From NCBI GenBank assembly GCA_016934825.1, contig JAFGSB010000062.1, forward strand, positions 1-45,076: a DNA stretch of 45,076 nt. Direction: 5' to 3'. Below, one piece after another: positions 1 through 8,287 of this stretch. The stretch comes from Candidatus Zhuqueibacterota bacterium (GTDB lineage: Bacteria; Zhuqueibacterota; Zhuqueibacteria; Residuimicrobiales; Krinioviventaceae). Numbering within the stretch: position 1 is the first letter of the stretch; each line of letters opens with the position of its first letter. The notes below the pieces were generated by a model. It was not told the origin of the DNA. It made no database searches and saw nothing but the letters and a program-made list of their open reading frames with translations. Both the position numbers and the translations under genes were made by a program.

Positions 1-26
1 ATTGTAGTACGTATTTGAGGTATAAT

Positions 27-281
27 ATGAACACCAAATTAACACTAAAACTTGATAAAGCGACAATACAAAAAGCAAAAATATTCGCAAAAGAAAATAA
101 AGTCAGCCTTTCCTCGCTGGTTGAAAATTATTTTGAGTCATTGATAAAAAAGGTTGATAAAACAGAATTGACGCTTCCGCCATCGGTTCGGGCTCTGTCC
201 GGTGTGCTGAAATTAAAAAATTTTTCGGAAACCGATCAAATCAGAGATGATTACCTGATGGAGAAATATCTTCGTGACTAA
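27..281 (+). CDS. DUF6364-like / RHH-type antitoxin
   Basis: A protein of 84 residues with an amphipathic beta strand at the very N-terminus (KLTLKLD) followed by two helices, the layout of small ribbon-helix-helix antitoxins of the DUF6364 type. I chose ATG 27 rather than the TTG at 15 because GAGG at 17-20 lies six bases before it. The stop overlaps the start of the PIN-domain gene by 8 bases, so the two are translationally coupled. By analogy with VapBC-like pairs it should neutralise the downstream nuclease and bind its own promoter. The promoter lies off the window. The family call rests on N-terminal sequence style and context. Confidence 0.8.
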   Translation: MNTKLTLKLDKATIQKAKIFAKENKVSLSSLVENYFESLIKKVDKTELTLPPSVRALSGVLKLKNFSETDQIRDDYLMEKYLRD

Positions 282-702
282 TATATTTGTTGATTCGGAC
301 ATTATTCTGGATTTACTTTTAAAGCGCGAACCGTATTATTTGCCGGCGGCACATTTGTTTTCCTTGGTGGAAAAGCGAAAGATAGTAGCTTGTACAACGC
401 CGGTTGTAATGGCAAACATTCACTATATCTCCGCCAGATTGACAGATAAAAAACTTGCCCTGGACAATATCCGAAAATTACTGTCTTTACTCAAAATTAC
501 ACCGGTAGATGAAAAAACACTTTTATTAGCAATTGATTTCAGGTTTACGGATTTTGAAGATGCCGTCCAATATTACGCGGCAAAATCCCGGGGTATCTCT
601 TGTTTTATTACACGAAATAAATCCGATTACAAGGTCACAGACATGACAATTTGTACAGCGGCAGAGTATTTGAAAATTTATTTTCAGGATATGAAGGAAT
701 AA
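274..702 (+). CDS. PIN-domain ribonuclease toxin (VapC-like)
   Basis: A 142-residue PIN domain. The first acidic cluster is D7/D9 (FVDSDIILD); the second cluster lies at D93, E95 and D96 (FTDFEDAVQY), followed by the typical ITRNKSDY segment with N115 and D118. These acidic residues bind Mg2+ in the RNase site of the family. Where many VapC proteins have a mid-domain Glu, this one has N48 (VVMANIHY), which I recall from a subgroup of PIN proteins in Bacteroidetes-like genomes. The start is GTG 274, inside the antitoxin gene. It is very likely the toxin of a two-gene module; the RNA target cannot be told from sequence. Confidence 0.85.
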   Translation: MTNIFVDSDIILDLLLKREPYYLPAAHLFSLVEKRKIVACTTPVVMANIHYISARLTDKKLALDNIRKLLSLLKITPVDEKTLLLAIDFRFTDFEDAVQYYAAKSRGISCFITRNKSDYKVTDMTICTAAEYLKIYFQDMKE

Positions 703-876
703 TTTTGTTATGCGCGATATCCCGCCCCGCTGAAGAAGATTTACTCCACCTTTTTTTTGGAAGGAGAAAACCGGGAAAGTAAAAAACCTTATTGCACTAT
801 GGCTCTCTCAGCACAATGACTATTCGCATCCGGCAGAACAAAGTATCAGGATTTTTAATAATGAACCGTTGATCTG

Positions 877-1575
877 TTAGTATGTCACCATTGTTTCATA
901 CCGGCAACCGGGCAGAACAAAACTTTTTTCATCGTAAATTGTCGTATCGCCTTTGAACTCTTCCCAATCTTTCATGAGTTGATTCACTTTTTGTTTATAC
1001 TCTTTAACTTTTTTTTCGTTAAACAAACAAAACGGACAATATGATAATTTTGTTTCCAGATTATTGATCATTATTTCCAACCCGCCTATTTCAAAAGTCC
1101 ATGGTCTGGGATTTCCCAAAGTATCGCCGGGCTGGACACGGTCCCCGATTTTAATTCTGAGATTGACGAGGTGATCATAAACGATATCATACGACGGATC
1201 GTTCAACGATCGAATCGAAAAGTCGTAATCGTTTGTTTCCTCCTGGTAAAATAATCTGACGACCTCACCTTCGGATATTGAAAAAACAAACGCATCGTTC
1301 CTGATCACATAATCAAATGTCGGTAATTCCTTGATATTCCACTCGGGATCAAGTACCTGTGCCCCGAATTCACCGAAAATTTTTTGAAAATCGTGGGTAA
1401 AGTAAAAATCACCGGCTCGATTGGTCTGTCTGTCCCAGGCACCGAATGTTACGCCCAAATTTTCAATAATAAATGGTTTTTTCTCCGGTTCCGGTTTGCT
1501 GGGTTCTTTTTTACACAGCAAAAACCAGCTACAGCAGATTAATAATATTCCCAGTTTGAAATAGTGCGAAAACAT
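877..1575 (-). CDS. Putative lipoprotein with degenerate M23 (LytM)-like domain
   Basis: A protein of 232 residues with a short hydrophobic N-terminus (residues 6-20) ending in Cys21 followed by KKEPSKPEPEKK, as in lipoproteins, although the lipobox is poor (FLLC). The middle has the rhythm of an M23 barrel: a strand like SEGEVVRL, then YDHLVNLRIKIGD and VQPGDTLGNP, matching the family's Y-x-H-L, G-D-x-V and G-D-x-I-G turns. The expected HxH zinc motif is replaced by GGLEIMI and the first HxxxD motif is missing, so it is probably non-catalytic. A late CPFC pair could form a disulfide. It could be a carrier, an inhibitor or a structural lipoprotein. It stands alone on the minus strand. Confidence 0.6.
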   Translation of the reverse strand: MFSHYFKLGILLICCSWFLLCKKEPSKPEPEKKPFIIENLGVTFGAWDRQTNRAGDFYFTHDFQKIFGEFGAQVLDPEWNIKELPTFDYVIRNDAFVFSISEGEVVRLFYQEETNDYDFSIRSLNDPSYDIVYDHLVNLRIKIGDRVQPGDTLGNPRPWTFEIGGLEIMINNLETKLSYCPFCLFNEKKVKEYKQKVNQLMKDWEEFKGDTTIYDEKSFVLPGCRYETMVTY

Positions 1576-1874
1576 TCTAAAAACGTTTTATGTTCAACTG
1601 CCGGTTAAATATTGGTTAATCTTAAATCAATTTTGATGATACGTGAAAATACATTTAATCGATTTAATATTTCACCTGACTTGTCGGGATCTTGACCTTC
1701 AGGCAAAAAATTTTATTTGTTAGGGAGTAAAAGTTACCCCAACATTTTAACTATGTTTTTGGCTGGACGAGTCTCCTATTTGAAAAGTGCATTATGGGGA
1801 TATCTGTTTTGGAAATCTGCTGGAATTATCGAGACTGATCAATCGGTCCATAGTACCAGAGATTTCGGTAAACT
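1576..1874. other. Intergenic region, nothing recognised
   Basis: About 300 bases between the start of the lipoprotein gene and the end of the methyltransferase gene, both on the minus strand. It should hold the promoter of the lipoprotein gene, but I see no convincing -35/-10 pair. I see no clear terminator hairpin for the methyltransferase gene, no RNA gene and no repeat. Confidence 0.4.
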
Positions 1875-2528
1875 CTACTCTTTACGACAGGTCATCAACT
1901 TGCTTGTGCCGGATTTTGTATGCGTCAGGATCACATCGGGAAACACCTTTTTGTATGGGGCCAGTCCCAGTTTGACAAACTCTCTCGCGTCTGTCCGGCC
2001 CATCATCATCATTCTCAGGTTAAAGAGTATTTTTATAACAAAATTTTTCGGCACTTCATGTTCCATGATCAGTACGGCGCCGTCGGGTTTTATCACGCGC
2101 TTCATTTCAAAAAGGGCGGCTTTTCTGGAATCGCCTTTCAATTCATATAAAGCGTGGGAGCAGCACACAACATCAAAATAATCATCGCCGAACGGCAGAA
2201 TTGCGGCATCACCTTCGACCAGAAAACAGGTGTGATTTACGTCCTTTTCACGTGCCTTATATAACATGCCGTGGGAAAAATCATATCCGACCGCAAAAAT
2301 ACCGGGGAATCGTTCGGTAAACGTTAGGGTCACTGACCCTGTCCCGCAGCACACATCAAGGACTTTGGGTTGTTTGACATGTTCCAGACCGGCTGAATCA
2401 ACTAAAAATGCCCGGGTTTCCTGACTGTTTTTATAAGAGTGGAGTCTGATAAAAAGATCATAAAAATGGGAGAATACGTCATAATATTTTCGACGCTTTG
2501 TTCTTATAGTTATCATGTTTTTATTCAT
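1875..2528 (-). CDS. Class I SAM-dependent methyltransferase (UbiE-like)
   Basis: A protein of 217 residues with a clear Rossmann methyltransferase fold. Motif I is VLDVCCGTGSVTL (near residue 56), followed by an acidic residue at the end of strand 2 (GYDFSHGML), GDAAILPFGDDYFDVV as motif II, and a post-strand-5 segment with LIMEHE. This is the UbiE/COQ5-like layout. The substrate is unknown. It is transcribed away from the sigma-factor operon at 2649, sharing a short divergent region. The start at 2528 has no strong ribosome binding site; the Met four codons later is an alternative. The fold is certain, the role is not. Confidence 0.85.
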   Translation of the reverse strand: MNKNMITIRTKRRKYYDVFSHFYDLFIRLHSYKNSQETRAFLVDSAGLEHVKQPKVLDVCCGTGSVTLTFTERFPGIFAVGYDFSHGMLYKAREKDVNHTCFLVEGDAAILPFGDDYFDVVCCSHALYELKGDSRKAALFEMKRVIKPDGAVLIMEHEVPKNFVIKILFNLRMMMMGRTDAREFVKLGLAPYKKVFPDVILTHTKSGTSKLMTCRKE

Positions 2529-2648
2529 TTTAATTTTTGACCGGTTAATCCGGTTTTTCGTAAAAAAAGTAGGGGATTTTATCCTTCAAACGTATTATAT
2601 TAAATTATCCTTAACAAGTCAAGAAGATACTGCAGGGGTCGACGCTGA

Positions 2649-3176
2649 ATGTCAATTTATGAAAATCTTGATGACGAAGAGCTGGCAAAACGGATAGCCG
2701 ATTCTGATGTCAACGCGTTCAGGGCGCTTTATTTCAGGTATTACCCGTCACTCTACCATTTTGTCCGGTTGCGCACGCACTGCCCGGACGTATCCGAGGA
2801 CCTGCTGCAGGACGTATTTACCCGCTTGTGGGAAACCCGAAAAAAGCTAAATCCGTGCCGCTCCACCCGGGCGTACCTGTTTCGAATTGCACATAATAAA
2901 ATCATCGACGCCTACAGGAAAAAGGCCGTCCGTAAAACGGATGTTATAATGAATATTGAGCCCGGCAATCCGGAATCCGGCGATAATCCGGAATTGACTC
3001 TGCAGGTGCAGCAGGCCGTGCAAAAATTACCGGATAAACTGGCCGTTGTCTTTATGCTGAGCCGTTACGAGGGATTAAAGTATGCGGAAATCGCCCAGGC
3101 CTGCGGTATATCGGTAAAAGCTGTTGAAAAACGGTTGAGCAAAGCGCTGCATATTTTACGGCGGGAATTATTATGA
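2649..3176 (+). CDS. ECF-family RNA polymerase sigma factor
   Basis: A protein of 175 residues with the two-domain ECF plan. Region 2 spans about residues 20-95 and includes DLLQDVFTRLWE and AYLFRIAHNKIIDAYRKK. Region 4 spans about 115-170, with the helix-turn-helix LKYAEIAQACGISVKAVEKR. This is the FecI/SigW style of sigma factor that FCB genomes place next to FecR anti-sigma factors. The next gene is a FecR protein 64 bases on, then a TonB receptor with an STN signalling domain, so it should direct transcription of this uptake operon when the receptor is occupied. The start follows a weak AGGGG element. Confidence 0.93.
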   Translation: MSIYENLDDEELAKRIADSDVNAFRALYFRYYPSLYHFVRLRTHCPDVSEDLLQDVFTRLWETRKKLNPCRSTRAYLFRIAHNKIIDAYRKKAVRKTDVIMNIEPGNPESGDNPELTLQVQQAVQKLPDKLAVVFMLSRYEGLKYAEIAQACGISVKAVEKRLSKALHILRRELL

Positions 3177-3240
3177 TCCGGGTAGGGGAAATGGATTTTT
3201 AAACGTATTATAAATTGAAAAGAATATAAATGAATTATCT

Positions 3241-4239
3241 ATGAACAGCAAAAAGCTGATAATAAGACACCTGACGGGGCAGTCAAGTCAAAGAGAAGAG
3301 GAACAAATCCGTTCGTGGCTGGCAGAATCTCCCCGGAACAACGATTTGTTTATTCAATTCGAAAGGGTGTGGTCCGTCGCGGAGCCGCCGATAGTAACCG
3401 ACATCCCGGATGTCCGGGGTGAATGGCAAAAACTGGAACGTTCTCTTGGACTGCGGATGGACGAAAAATGCCGGAACGGATCGATCCGGCGCACAAGACC
3501 TGTTTTCGCCACAGGCCTGAATATCAGGTTTCGTCCCGTTATGGTTTTTGCTGTAATTTTGATTGTCCTGACGGCCTTTATGTTATGGCGAACTATAATT
3601 TTTAATCCTCAACAAACCATAAACACGCAAAACGGCCGGACCAAAATAATAGACTTGCCGGACGGTTCCACAATACAACTTAATACCGGCAGTGATATTC
3701 GTTATCATAAAAAATTTACAAAAGACCGGCAGGTGACTTTACAGGGCGAGGCTTTTTTCACAGTGTTGCCGGCTGAAAAACCGTTTGTTGTTACCACGGA
3801 GAACTCGAAAACAATTGTATTGGGAACCCGGTTCAATGTCCGGTCCCGAAACAACAGGACCCGCGTTACCGTGCAAAAAGGGAGGGTTTTGTTCTGTGTA
3901 ACGGATAAACCGGATTCCGGTATGGTCCTGTCCGCCGGTCAGACCGGTGAAATCGTCGTGGATAATCCACCGGACGGCCCTGAAAATAACAACTTGGAAT
4001 ATTACCTGGGCTGGCTGGACAACAGGTTAATGTTTCACAAAACATCGCTGACTGAAATTGTCGGGGAACTGCAGCGATATTATAACGTCACGATAACACT
4101 TGAAAACGTAAACGCGGAATCGCTCACCGTTACGGGTGTTTTTGACAGCATGCCCCTGGAAGATGTCTTGTCGTCGATTTGCCTGACGCTTGATCTGCAG
4201 TATTATAAAGCAGCCGGCGTTTATATGATCCATAATTAA
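3241..4239 (+). CDS. FecR-family anti-sigma factor
   Basis: A protein of 332 residues. Residues 1-50 are a cytoplasmic anti-sigma region (IRHLTGQSSQREEEQIRSW), residues about 100-120 are one membrane span (VMVFAVILIVLTAFMLW), residues about 127-220 are the periplasmic FecR domain (NGRTKIIDLPDGSTIQLN, then LQGEAFFTV and VLGTRFNV), and residues 262-332 are the C-terminal STN-like domain usually called DUF4974. It should hold the sigma factor at the membrane and release it on a signal from the N-terminal STN domain of the TonB receptor immediately downstream (14 bases). Operon order sigma, FecR, receptor is classical. Confidence 0.93.
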   Translation: MNSKKLIIRHLTGQSSQREEEQIRSWLAESPRNNDLFIQFERVWSVAEPPIVTDIPDVRGEWQKLERSLGLRMDEKCRNGSIRRTRPVFATGLNIRFRPVMVFAVILIVLTAFMLWRTIIFNPQQTINTQNGRTKIIDLPDGSTIQLNTGSDIRYHKKFTKDRQVTLQGEAFFTVLPAEKPFVVTTENSKTIVLGTRFNVRSRNNRTRVTVQKGRVLFCVTDKPDSGMVLSAGQTGEIVVDNPPDGPENNNLEYYLGWLDNRLMFHKTSLTEIVGELQRYYNVTITLENVNAESLTVTGVFDSMPLEDVLSSICLTLDLQYYKAAGVYMIHN

Positions 4240-4253
4240 TTCGGGAAAAGTAA

Positions 4254-6794
4254 ATGTTACAAAAGCGACTGATATATACTGTTTTTATTTTGGGTCTGTT
4301 TTATACCCTAACTTTCAGCCAGACCGGGTCCGTAACCTTCCATTTTCAGAACAAAACTTTACGCGAGGCCCTGCGGGAAATAAGCGAAAAAACCGGCGTC
4401 CGGTTTATTTACAATGACGCCCTGGTGGAAGGCAAAACCATCAACGGCACCCTGTCCGGTGATAATGTGGACAAGGTTCTTTATGATATTCTGCCGGAGT
4501 CCGATATCGCGTTTAAAAAGATCGTCTCCGGTAAGATTGTATTATACGCAGCGGAAAAGCAGTATATAAAAGGATATGTATACGACGGCGAAAACGGCGA
4601 AGCGTTGCCGTACGCCAATATATTACTTGAGGGCACGCGCACGGGAACCGCATCCAATGAAAGCGGTTTTTTCGCGCTGGCCAATCCCGGTGCTGCGCCA
4701 TGCACATTGTCCGTCAGTTATATCGGCTACACCCCGAAAAAGATCGCGGACGTGTCCGGCGGCCCTGATAATGTAAAAGTGGGTCTAAAAAAAGCACCAC
4801 TCGAAACAGGGGAAATTTCCGTTTCCGCGGACCGCGAACCGCCCTTTGTGCAGGCAAACCAGCCGGGACTGATGCACATGGTCCCGGAAAGAATGAAGAA
4901 TTTGCCGACAACCGGGGCAAAAGAAATTCACCGTTCCATGCAGATGATGCCGGGGGTGAGCGGAGTGCACGAAAAACCCGAGGGTTTGTATGTATTAGGG
5001 GGGACCCCCGACCAGAACCTTGTCCTGCTGGACGGCATCCCCGTATACAAATCCACCCACTTTTTCGGACTGGTCAGCGCCTTTCATCCCGACGCGATTG
5101 ATTCCGTGAACATATATCTGGGCGGCTACCCGGCCCGGTACGCCGGGCATTTGTCCGGTGTAATAGATTATAAAGTACAATCGGGATTGGGCAGGCCTCT
5201 CAGCTTCGGGGCAAGTGTGGATTTTCTGGAGGCGAACGGTTATATCCGGACACCCATCACTTCAAAAGCGGGATTGTTTTTGTCTGTTCGCAGCACATAT
5301 CTCGATCTTACCAAAGGGATTGGATATAACGATTTATACGGCTTTCTTGTTCAAGGCGATAATTATCTGAATAATCCCAATTATCATTATAAGGATTTTA
5401 CCGTTAAAACGGATATCAGGATCAATCCGCGGGAAAGTTTGTCCGTTACCGGATATTATGGCAGGGATTATGTGGATCGACGAAATACCGAAGGTTCATA
5501 TTATTCATTAGTTGATAAAAACAGATGGAGAAATAACGGTGCTGCAGTGAACTGGAAAAAAGAGTGGGCGCCGGAACTGTTTTCATCACTTTCGTTTATC
5601 TGGTCAAATTTTTTTGCCGGTTATGAAAAGATCGATCCCCAGCCTTTTGGCTTTACCGTTGACCTGGAGGGATTACATTACCGGGATGAGAATACTTTTA
5701 CGAATCAAACCGGCAAAATTGATAATTTCTGGCGGCCTCTCCGGGCACATACCATTTATTTTGGCGGGAGTTTGCATAGTTATAAGCTGGAAACAGTTCA
5801 CAGCAAACAATACGGGATAGATCCGGCGGAAATTGTTCCGGAGCTGTGGGCGGGGTGTAACAGGAAGGAAATGAATCGGGTTGAATACTCGGGTTATATT
5901 CAGGATGAATGGAAAGTATTGTCTTCAATGGGTTTAAATTGGGGTGTCCATTTCTCAAAGGTCCGGGAACAGGGAAAGAACTACACGGAACCCAGAATAT
6001 CAATGTTTTATAACTATAAGGGAATTAAAGTATCGGCCGCGTGGGGACGTTACCACCAATTTGTTAACCAGTATTACGGTGATGAATATTATCAGGATTT
6101 TACTCCTTACTGGAATTACCGGATAAATCCTTCCTCTGCCCAACATAAACTGCTGAATATCGGGTTTCACTGGGGCCCGGTAGATATGACGGCTACCGGT
6201 TATCTGAAGGATTACACGGATCTTGGTATTCCTGTGGGCGTCGGCGGAGAATTTAGAAACGGCACGGGATCGGCAAAAGGATTTGTACTGACACTGAAAA
6301 AAATGTCAGGCGCCGTTACCGGCTGGATGAGTTATCACCGGAGCCTTATGGAATACATCATACCGGGATTTAACGAGAGTGAACCCTTTCCTCCGCCATA
6401 TAACCGGGAACATGAATTCAAGATGACCCTGCAAAAAAACAGCGGCGAATGGCGATTCGCGTTAACGGGCGTCTACGCTACAGGCAGACATTATACGCCT
6501 CTGGTGACCCAGTATTCAATCGAAACTCTTTATTTGGGGGATTATAAAGTGTTTCAATCAGGAAAATATAATTCCGCCACAGTTCCCGATTATAAAAGAA
6601 TAGATGTAAGAGTTTCGAGGCATCTGGAAAACAAATGGTTTTTGGACTGGGATTTTGGTATTGCCTGGTTAAATGTGTATGAAGAAAAAAATATTTGGGA
6701 CAAGGGAAAAACGGAACTCATCTATTATCCATATGCAGCCCCCAAAACAATGATGACTTTTATGCCCATGGCGTTTATCCGGGTGGAACATTAA
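4254..6794 (+). CDS. TonB-dependent outer-membrane receptor with STN and carboxypeptidase-like domains
   Basis: A protein of 846 residues. After a signal peptide (about 1-22) comes an STN/secretin domain (about 27-100) that contacts FecR, then a CarboxypepD_reg-like Ig domain (about 104-185; YIKGYVYDG, GTRTGTASNESGFF), a plug (about 200-310; MMPGVSGVHEKPEG, LDGIPVYKSTHFFG) and a 22-strand-type barrel. It is shorter than SusC proteins (about 1000 residues), and no SusD-like gene follows. Instead a DUF4249-like lipoprotein does, as is common for this receptor subclass. Substrate is not readable from sequence; carbohydrate, siderophore or peptide are all possible. The C-terminus ends FIRVEH, without the usual final aromatic residue. 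Confidence 0.92.
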   Translation: MLQKRLIYTVFILGLFYTLTFSQTGSVTFHFQNKTLREALREISEKTGVRFIYNDALVEGKTINGTLSGDNVDKVLYDILPESDIAFKKIVSGKIVLYAAEKQYIKGYVYDGENGEALPYANILLEGTRTGTASNESGFFALANPGAAPCTLSVSYIGYTPKKIADVSGGPDNVKVGLKKAPLETGEISVSADREPPFVQANQPGLMHMVPERMKNLPTTGAKEIHRSMQMMPGVSGVHEKPEGLYVLGGTPDQNLVLLDGIPVYKSTHFFGLVSAFHPDAIDSVNIYLGGYPARYAGHLSGVIDYKVQSGLGRPLSFGASVDFLEANGYIRTPITSKAGLFLSVRSTYLDLTKGIGYNDLYGFLVQGDNYLNNPNYHYKDFTVKTDIRINPRESLSVTGYYGRDYVDRRNTEGSYYSLVDKNRWRNNGAAVNWKKEWAPELFSSLSFIWSNFFAGYEKIDPQPFGFTVDLEGLHYRDENTFTNQTGKIDNFWRPLRAHTIYFGGSLHSYKLETVHSKQYGIDPAEIVPELWAGCNRKEMNRVEYSGYIQDEWKVLSSMGLNWGVHFSKVREQGKNYTEPRISMFYNYKGIKVSAAWGRYHQFVNQYYGDEYYQDFTPYWNYRINPSSAQHKLLNIGFHWGPVDMTATGYLKDYTDLGIPVGVGGEFRNGTGSAKGFVLTLKKMSGAVTGWMSYHRSLMEYIIPGFNESEPFPPPYNREHEFKMTLQKNSGEWRFALTGVYATGRHYTPLVTQYSIETLYLGDYKVFQSGKYNSATVPDYKRIDVRVSRHLENKWFLDWDFGIAWLNVYEEKNIWDKGKTELIYYPYAAPKTMMTFMPMAFIRVEH

Positions 6795-6807
6795 CATGGA
6801 ATGAAAA

Positions 6808-7605
6808 ATGTTTAGAAAATATTTAATATTATTAATTTCTGGTGTTTTTATCTGTTGTTCCGACGGCGATAATCCGATTATACCTGATACGGATGAAATC
6901 GTGATCCAGGGATATCTTTATGCCAACAAGCCCGTGACGCATATTAAAATTACCACGCTGGCGCTGTACGATAAACCGCAAACCCAGAAACCGATCAATA
7001 ATGCCCTGGTGTCTTTGAATAAAAACGGTTTGGATTATGACCTGTCTTTGTCGCCGGGGGACAGCGGTTATTACACCTATGCCGGTGGTGACCTGACCGT
7101 TTTGCTCGGCGATTCATTCCGGCTGAATGTGACGTATAACGGCAAAACCGCATCCGCGACAACCGTTGTACCCGGGGCGCCGGAATTTACGTTCATTTCA
7201 AGCGATACACTCTGGCACCAGCCATACTATAAATTTTTGTCCGATTCGAACAGGATCACCTTTAAATGGACAATACCGGATACCCTTTACAGTAAACTGA
7301 TATTAAATATTCGTCCTGAATTCAAGTCAAGGTGGGAGTATACAATCACACAAACATCACGAGGCTACCAGTATGTCGATGCGGATTGGAATCATAATAA
7401 GCTGGTATTGAATTATTACAGGTTTTATGAAGAAGGCTCTTATAAGGTGCTTTTGACTAGGATTAATAAAGAGTATTATTATTTCCTGAACAATATGGAA
7501 ATAGTGAATGGAAAAAAGCCTGATTATTATTCAAATGTATTGAACGGATATGGAATATTTACGGCCTTTAACAGCGACAGCTGCCGGATATATTTTAAAA
7601 AGTAG
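6808..7605 (+). CDS. DUF4249-like outer-membrane lipoprotein, partner of the TonB receptor
   Basis: A protein of 265 residues with a lipoprotein signal (GVFICCSDG, Cys16/17) and an Ig-like N-terminal half: IVIQGYLYANKPVTHIKIT, then PINNALVSL, SGYYTY, and GDSFRLNVTYNGKTASATTVVP. This strand order is that of DUF4249 proteins, which in FCB bacteria sit directly after STN/CarboxypepD TonB receptors. Here the gap is 13 bases. It probably caps the receptor or binds its substrate at the cell surface. The lipoprotein and the beta-rich fold are visible; the DUF assignment is by recall and context. Confidence 0.75.
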   Translation: MFRKYLILLISGVFICCSDGDNPIIPDTDEIVIQGYLYANKPVTHIKITTLALYDKPQTQKPINNALVSLNKNGLDYDLSLSPGDSGYYTYAGGDLTVLLGDSFRLNVTYNGKTASATTVVPGAPEFTFISSDTLWHQPYYKFLSDSNRITFKWTIPDTLYSKLILNIRPEFKSRWEYTITQTSRGYQYVDADWNHNKLVLNYYRFYEEGSYKVLLTRINKEYYYFLNNMEIVNGKKPDYYSNVLNGYGIFTAFNSDSCRIYFKK

Positions 7606-7633
7606 AATTATTTCGATATTTTATGGAGTTATC

Positions 7634-8167
7634 ATGCGCAGGTCTTTTGTTTATATATTGCTTGTATTTAAAATCGTTACTGTCAACCAAAGTTCAGGGC
7701 AGACGGTAGAACAAAACTATGTGAGCCAAGCCCGCCCATCTGTTAAGCCCAAACATACGGCAATTGCCATGTCGCTCGGGGTTGTCAACTGGATCGTGCC
7801 GCCAGTTCTGAGTTACAAACTGAGGGACCAGGGGAAAAACAGGCTTGCGGACTGGTTATTGTATTACGGTGTGATTGCAGGCCCTTCTATGGGGAATTAT
7901 TACGCCGGGGACAAAAAGCGATTTTACATCGGCTCCGGTATCCGCGTCGCAGTATGTCTGGCCTATTTAATATATACAAATGATTACAATGAAAAAAACG
8001 CCGCTTGGGGGGTCTGGGGTGTTCTGACCGGTTCGTCGCTATGGAGTATCTGGAGCAGCCGCGGTTCGGTCAGGGAATACAATGCGCGGATAAACACGGT
8101 CTCATTGATACCGATCATTAATCCGGGGAACAAAAGTCTCGGTTTTGCAGCGGTTATGCGCTTCTAA
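7634..8167 (+). CDS. Small membrane protein of unknown function, end of receptor operon
   Basis: A protein of 177 residues from ATG 7634, which has GGAG at 7625-7628; the upstream in-frame start would lie inside the lipoprotein gene. The N-terminus is a signal peptide or anchor (FVYILLVFKIVTVNQSSG), followed by several weak hydrophobic stretches (SLGVVNWIVPPVLSY, YYGVIAGPSMGNYYAG, VAVCLAYLIY, WGVWGVLTGSSLW). The Gly-rich, aromatic membrane hairpins resemble DUF5683-type proteins, but I do not recognise it firmly. Position as the last gene after receptor and lipoprotein suggests an accessory role in uptake. Confidence 0.7.
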   Translation: MRRSFVYILLVFKIVTVNQSSGQTVEQNYVSQARPSVKPKHTAIAMSLGVVNWIVPPVLSYKLRDQGKNRLADWLLYYGVIAGPSMGNYYAGDKKRFYIGSGIRVAVCLAYLIYTNDYNEKNAAWGVWGVLTGSSLWSIWSSRGSVREYNARINTVSLIPIINPGNKSLGFAAVMRF

Positions 8168-8224
8168 ATAACATATTTTCTATTAAAACAATAACGTAAC
8201 TAATCTGAATTATAAATAAAAAAT

Positions 8225-8249
8225 GAAACCACTATATTCAATCGGTTTC
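8225..8249 (-). terminator. Possible terminator between convergent genes
   Basis: GAAACC (8225-8230) and GGTTTC (8244-8249) form a 6-bp stem with a 13-base loop. Read on the minus strand the stem is followed by ATTTTTTATTT, which fits an intrinsic terminator for the DoxX-fusion gene. The plus-strand side is less T-rich. The stem is short, so this is tentative. Confidence 0.4.
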
Positions 8250-8287
8250 CTTTAAATTAATATATTATCTTTCAAATCTATTTAACT

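Noticed and set aside
1717-2181. A plus-strand open frame of 154 codons
   Set aside because: It lies mostly opposite the methyltransferase gene (1875-2528), has no family features and no ribosome binding site.
4254-8167. A classical SusCD polysaccharide utilisation pair
   Set aside because: The receptor is too short for SusC and the next gene has no SusD-like TPR features; DUF4249-like fits better.
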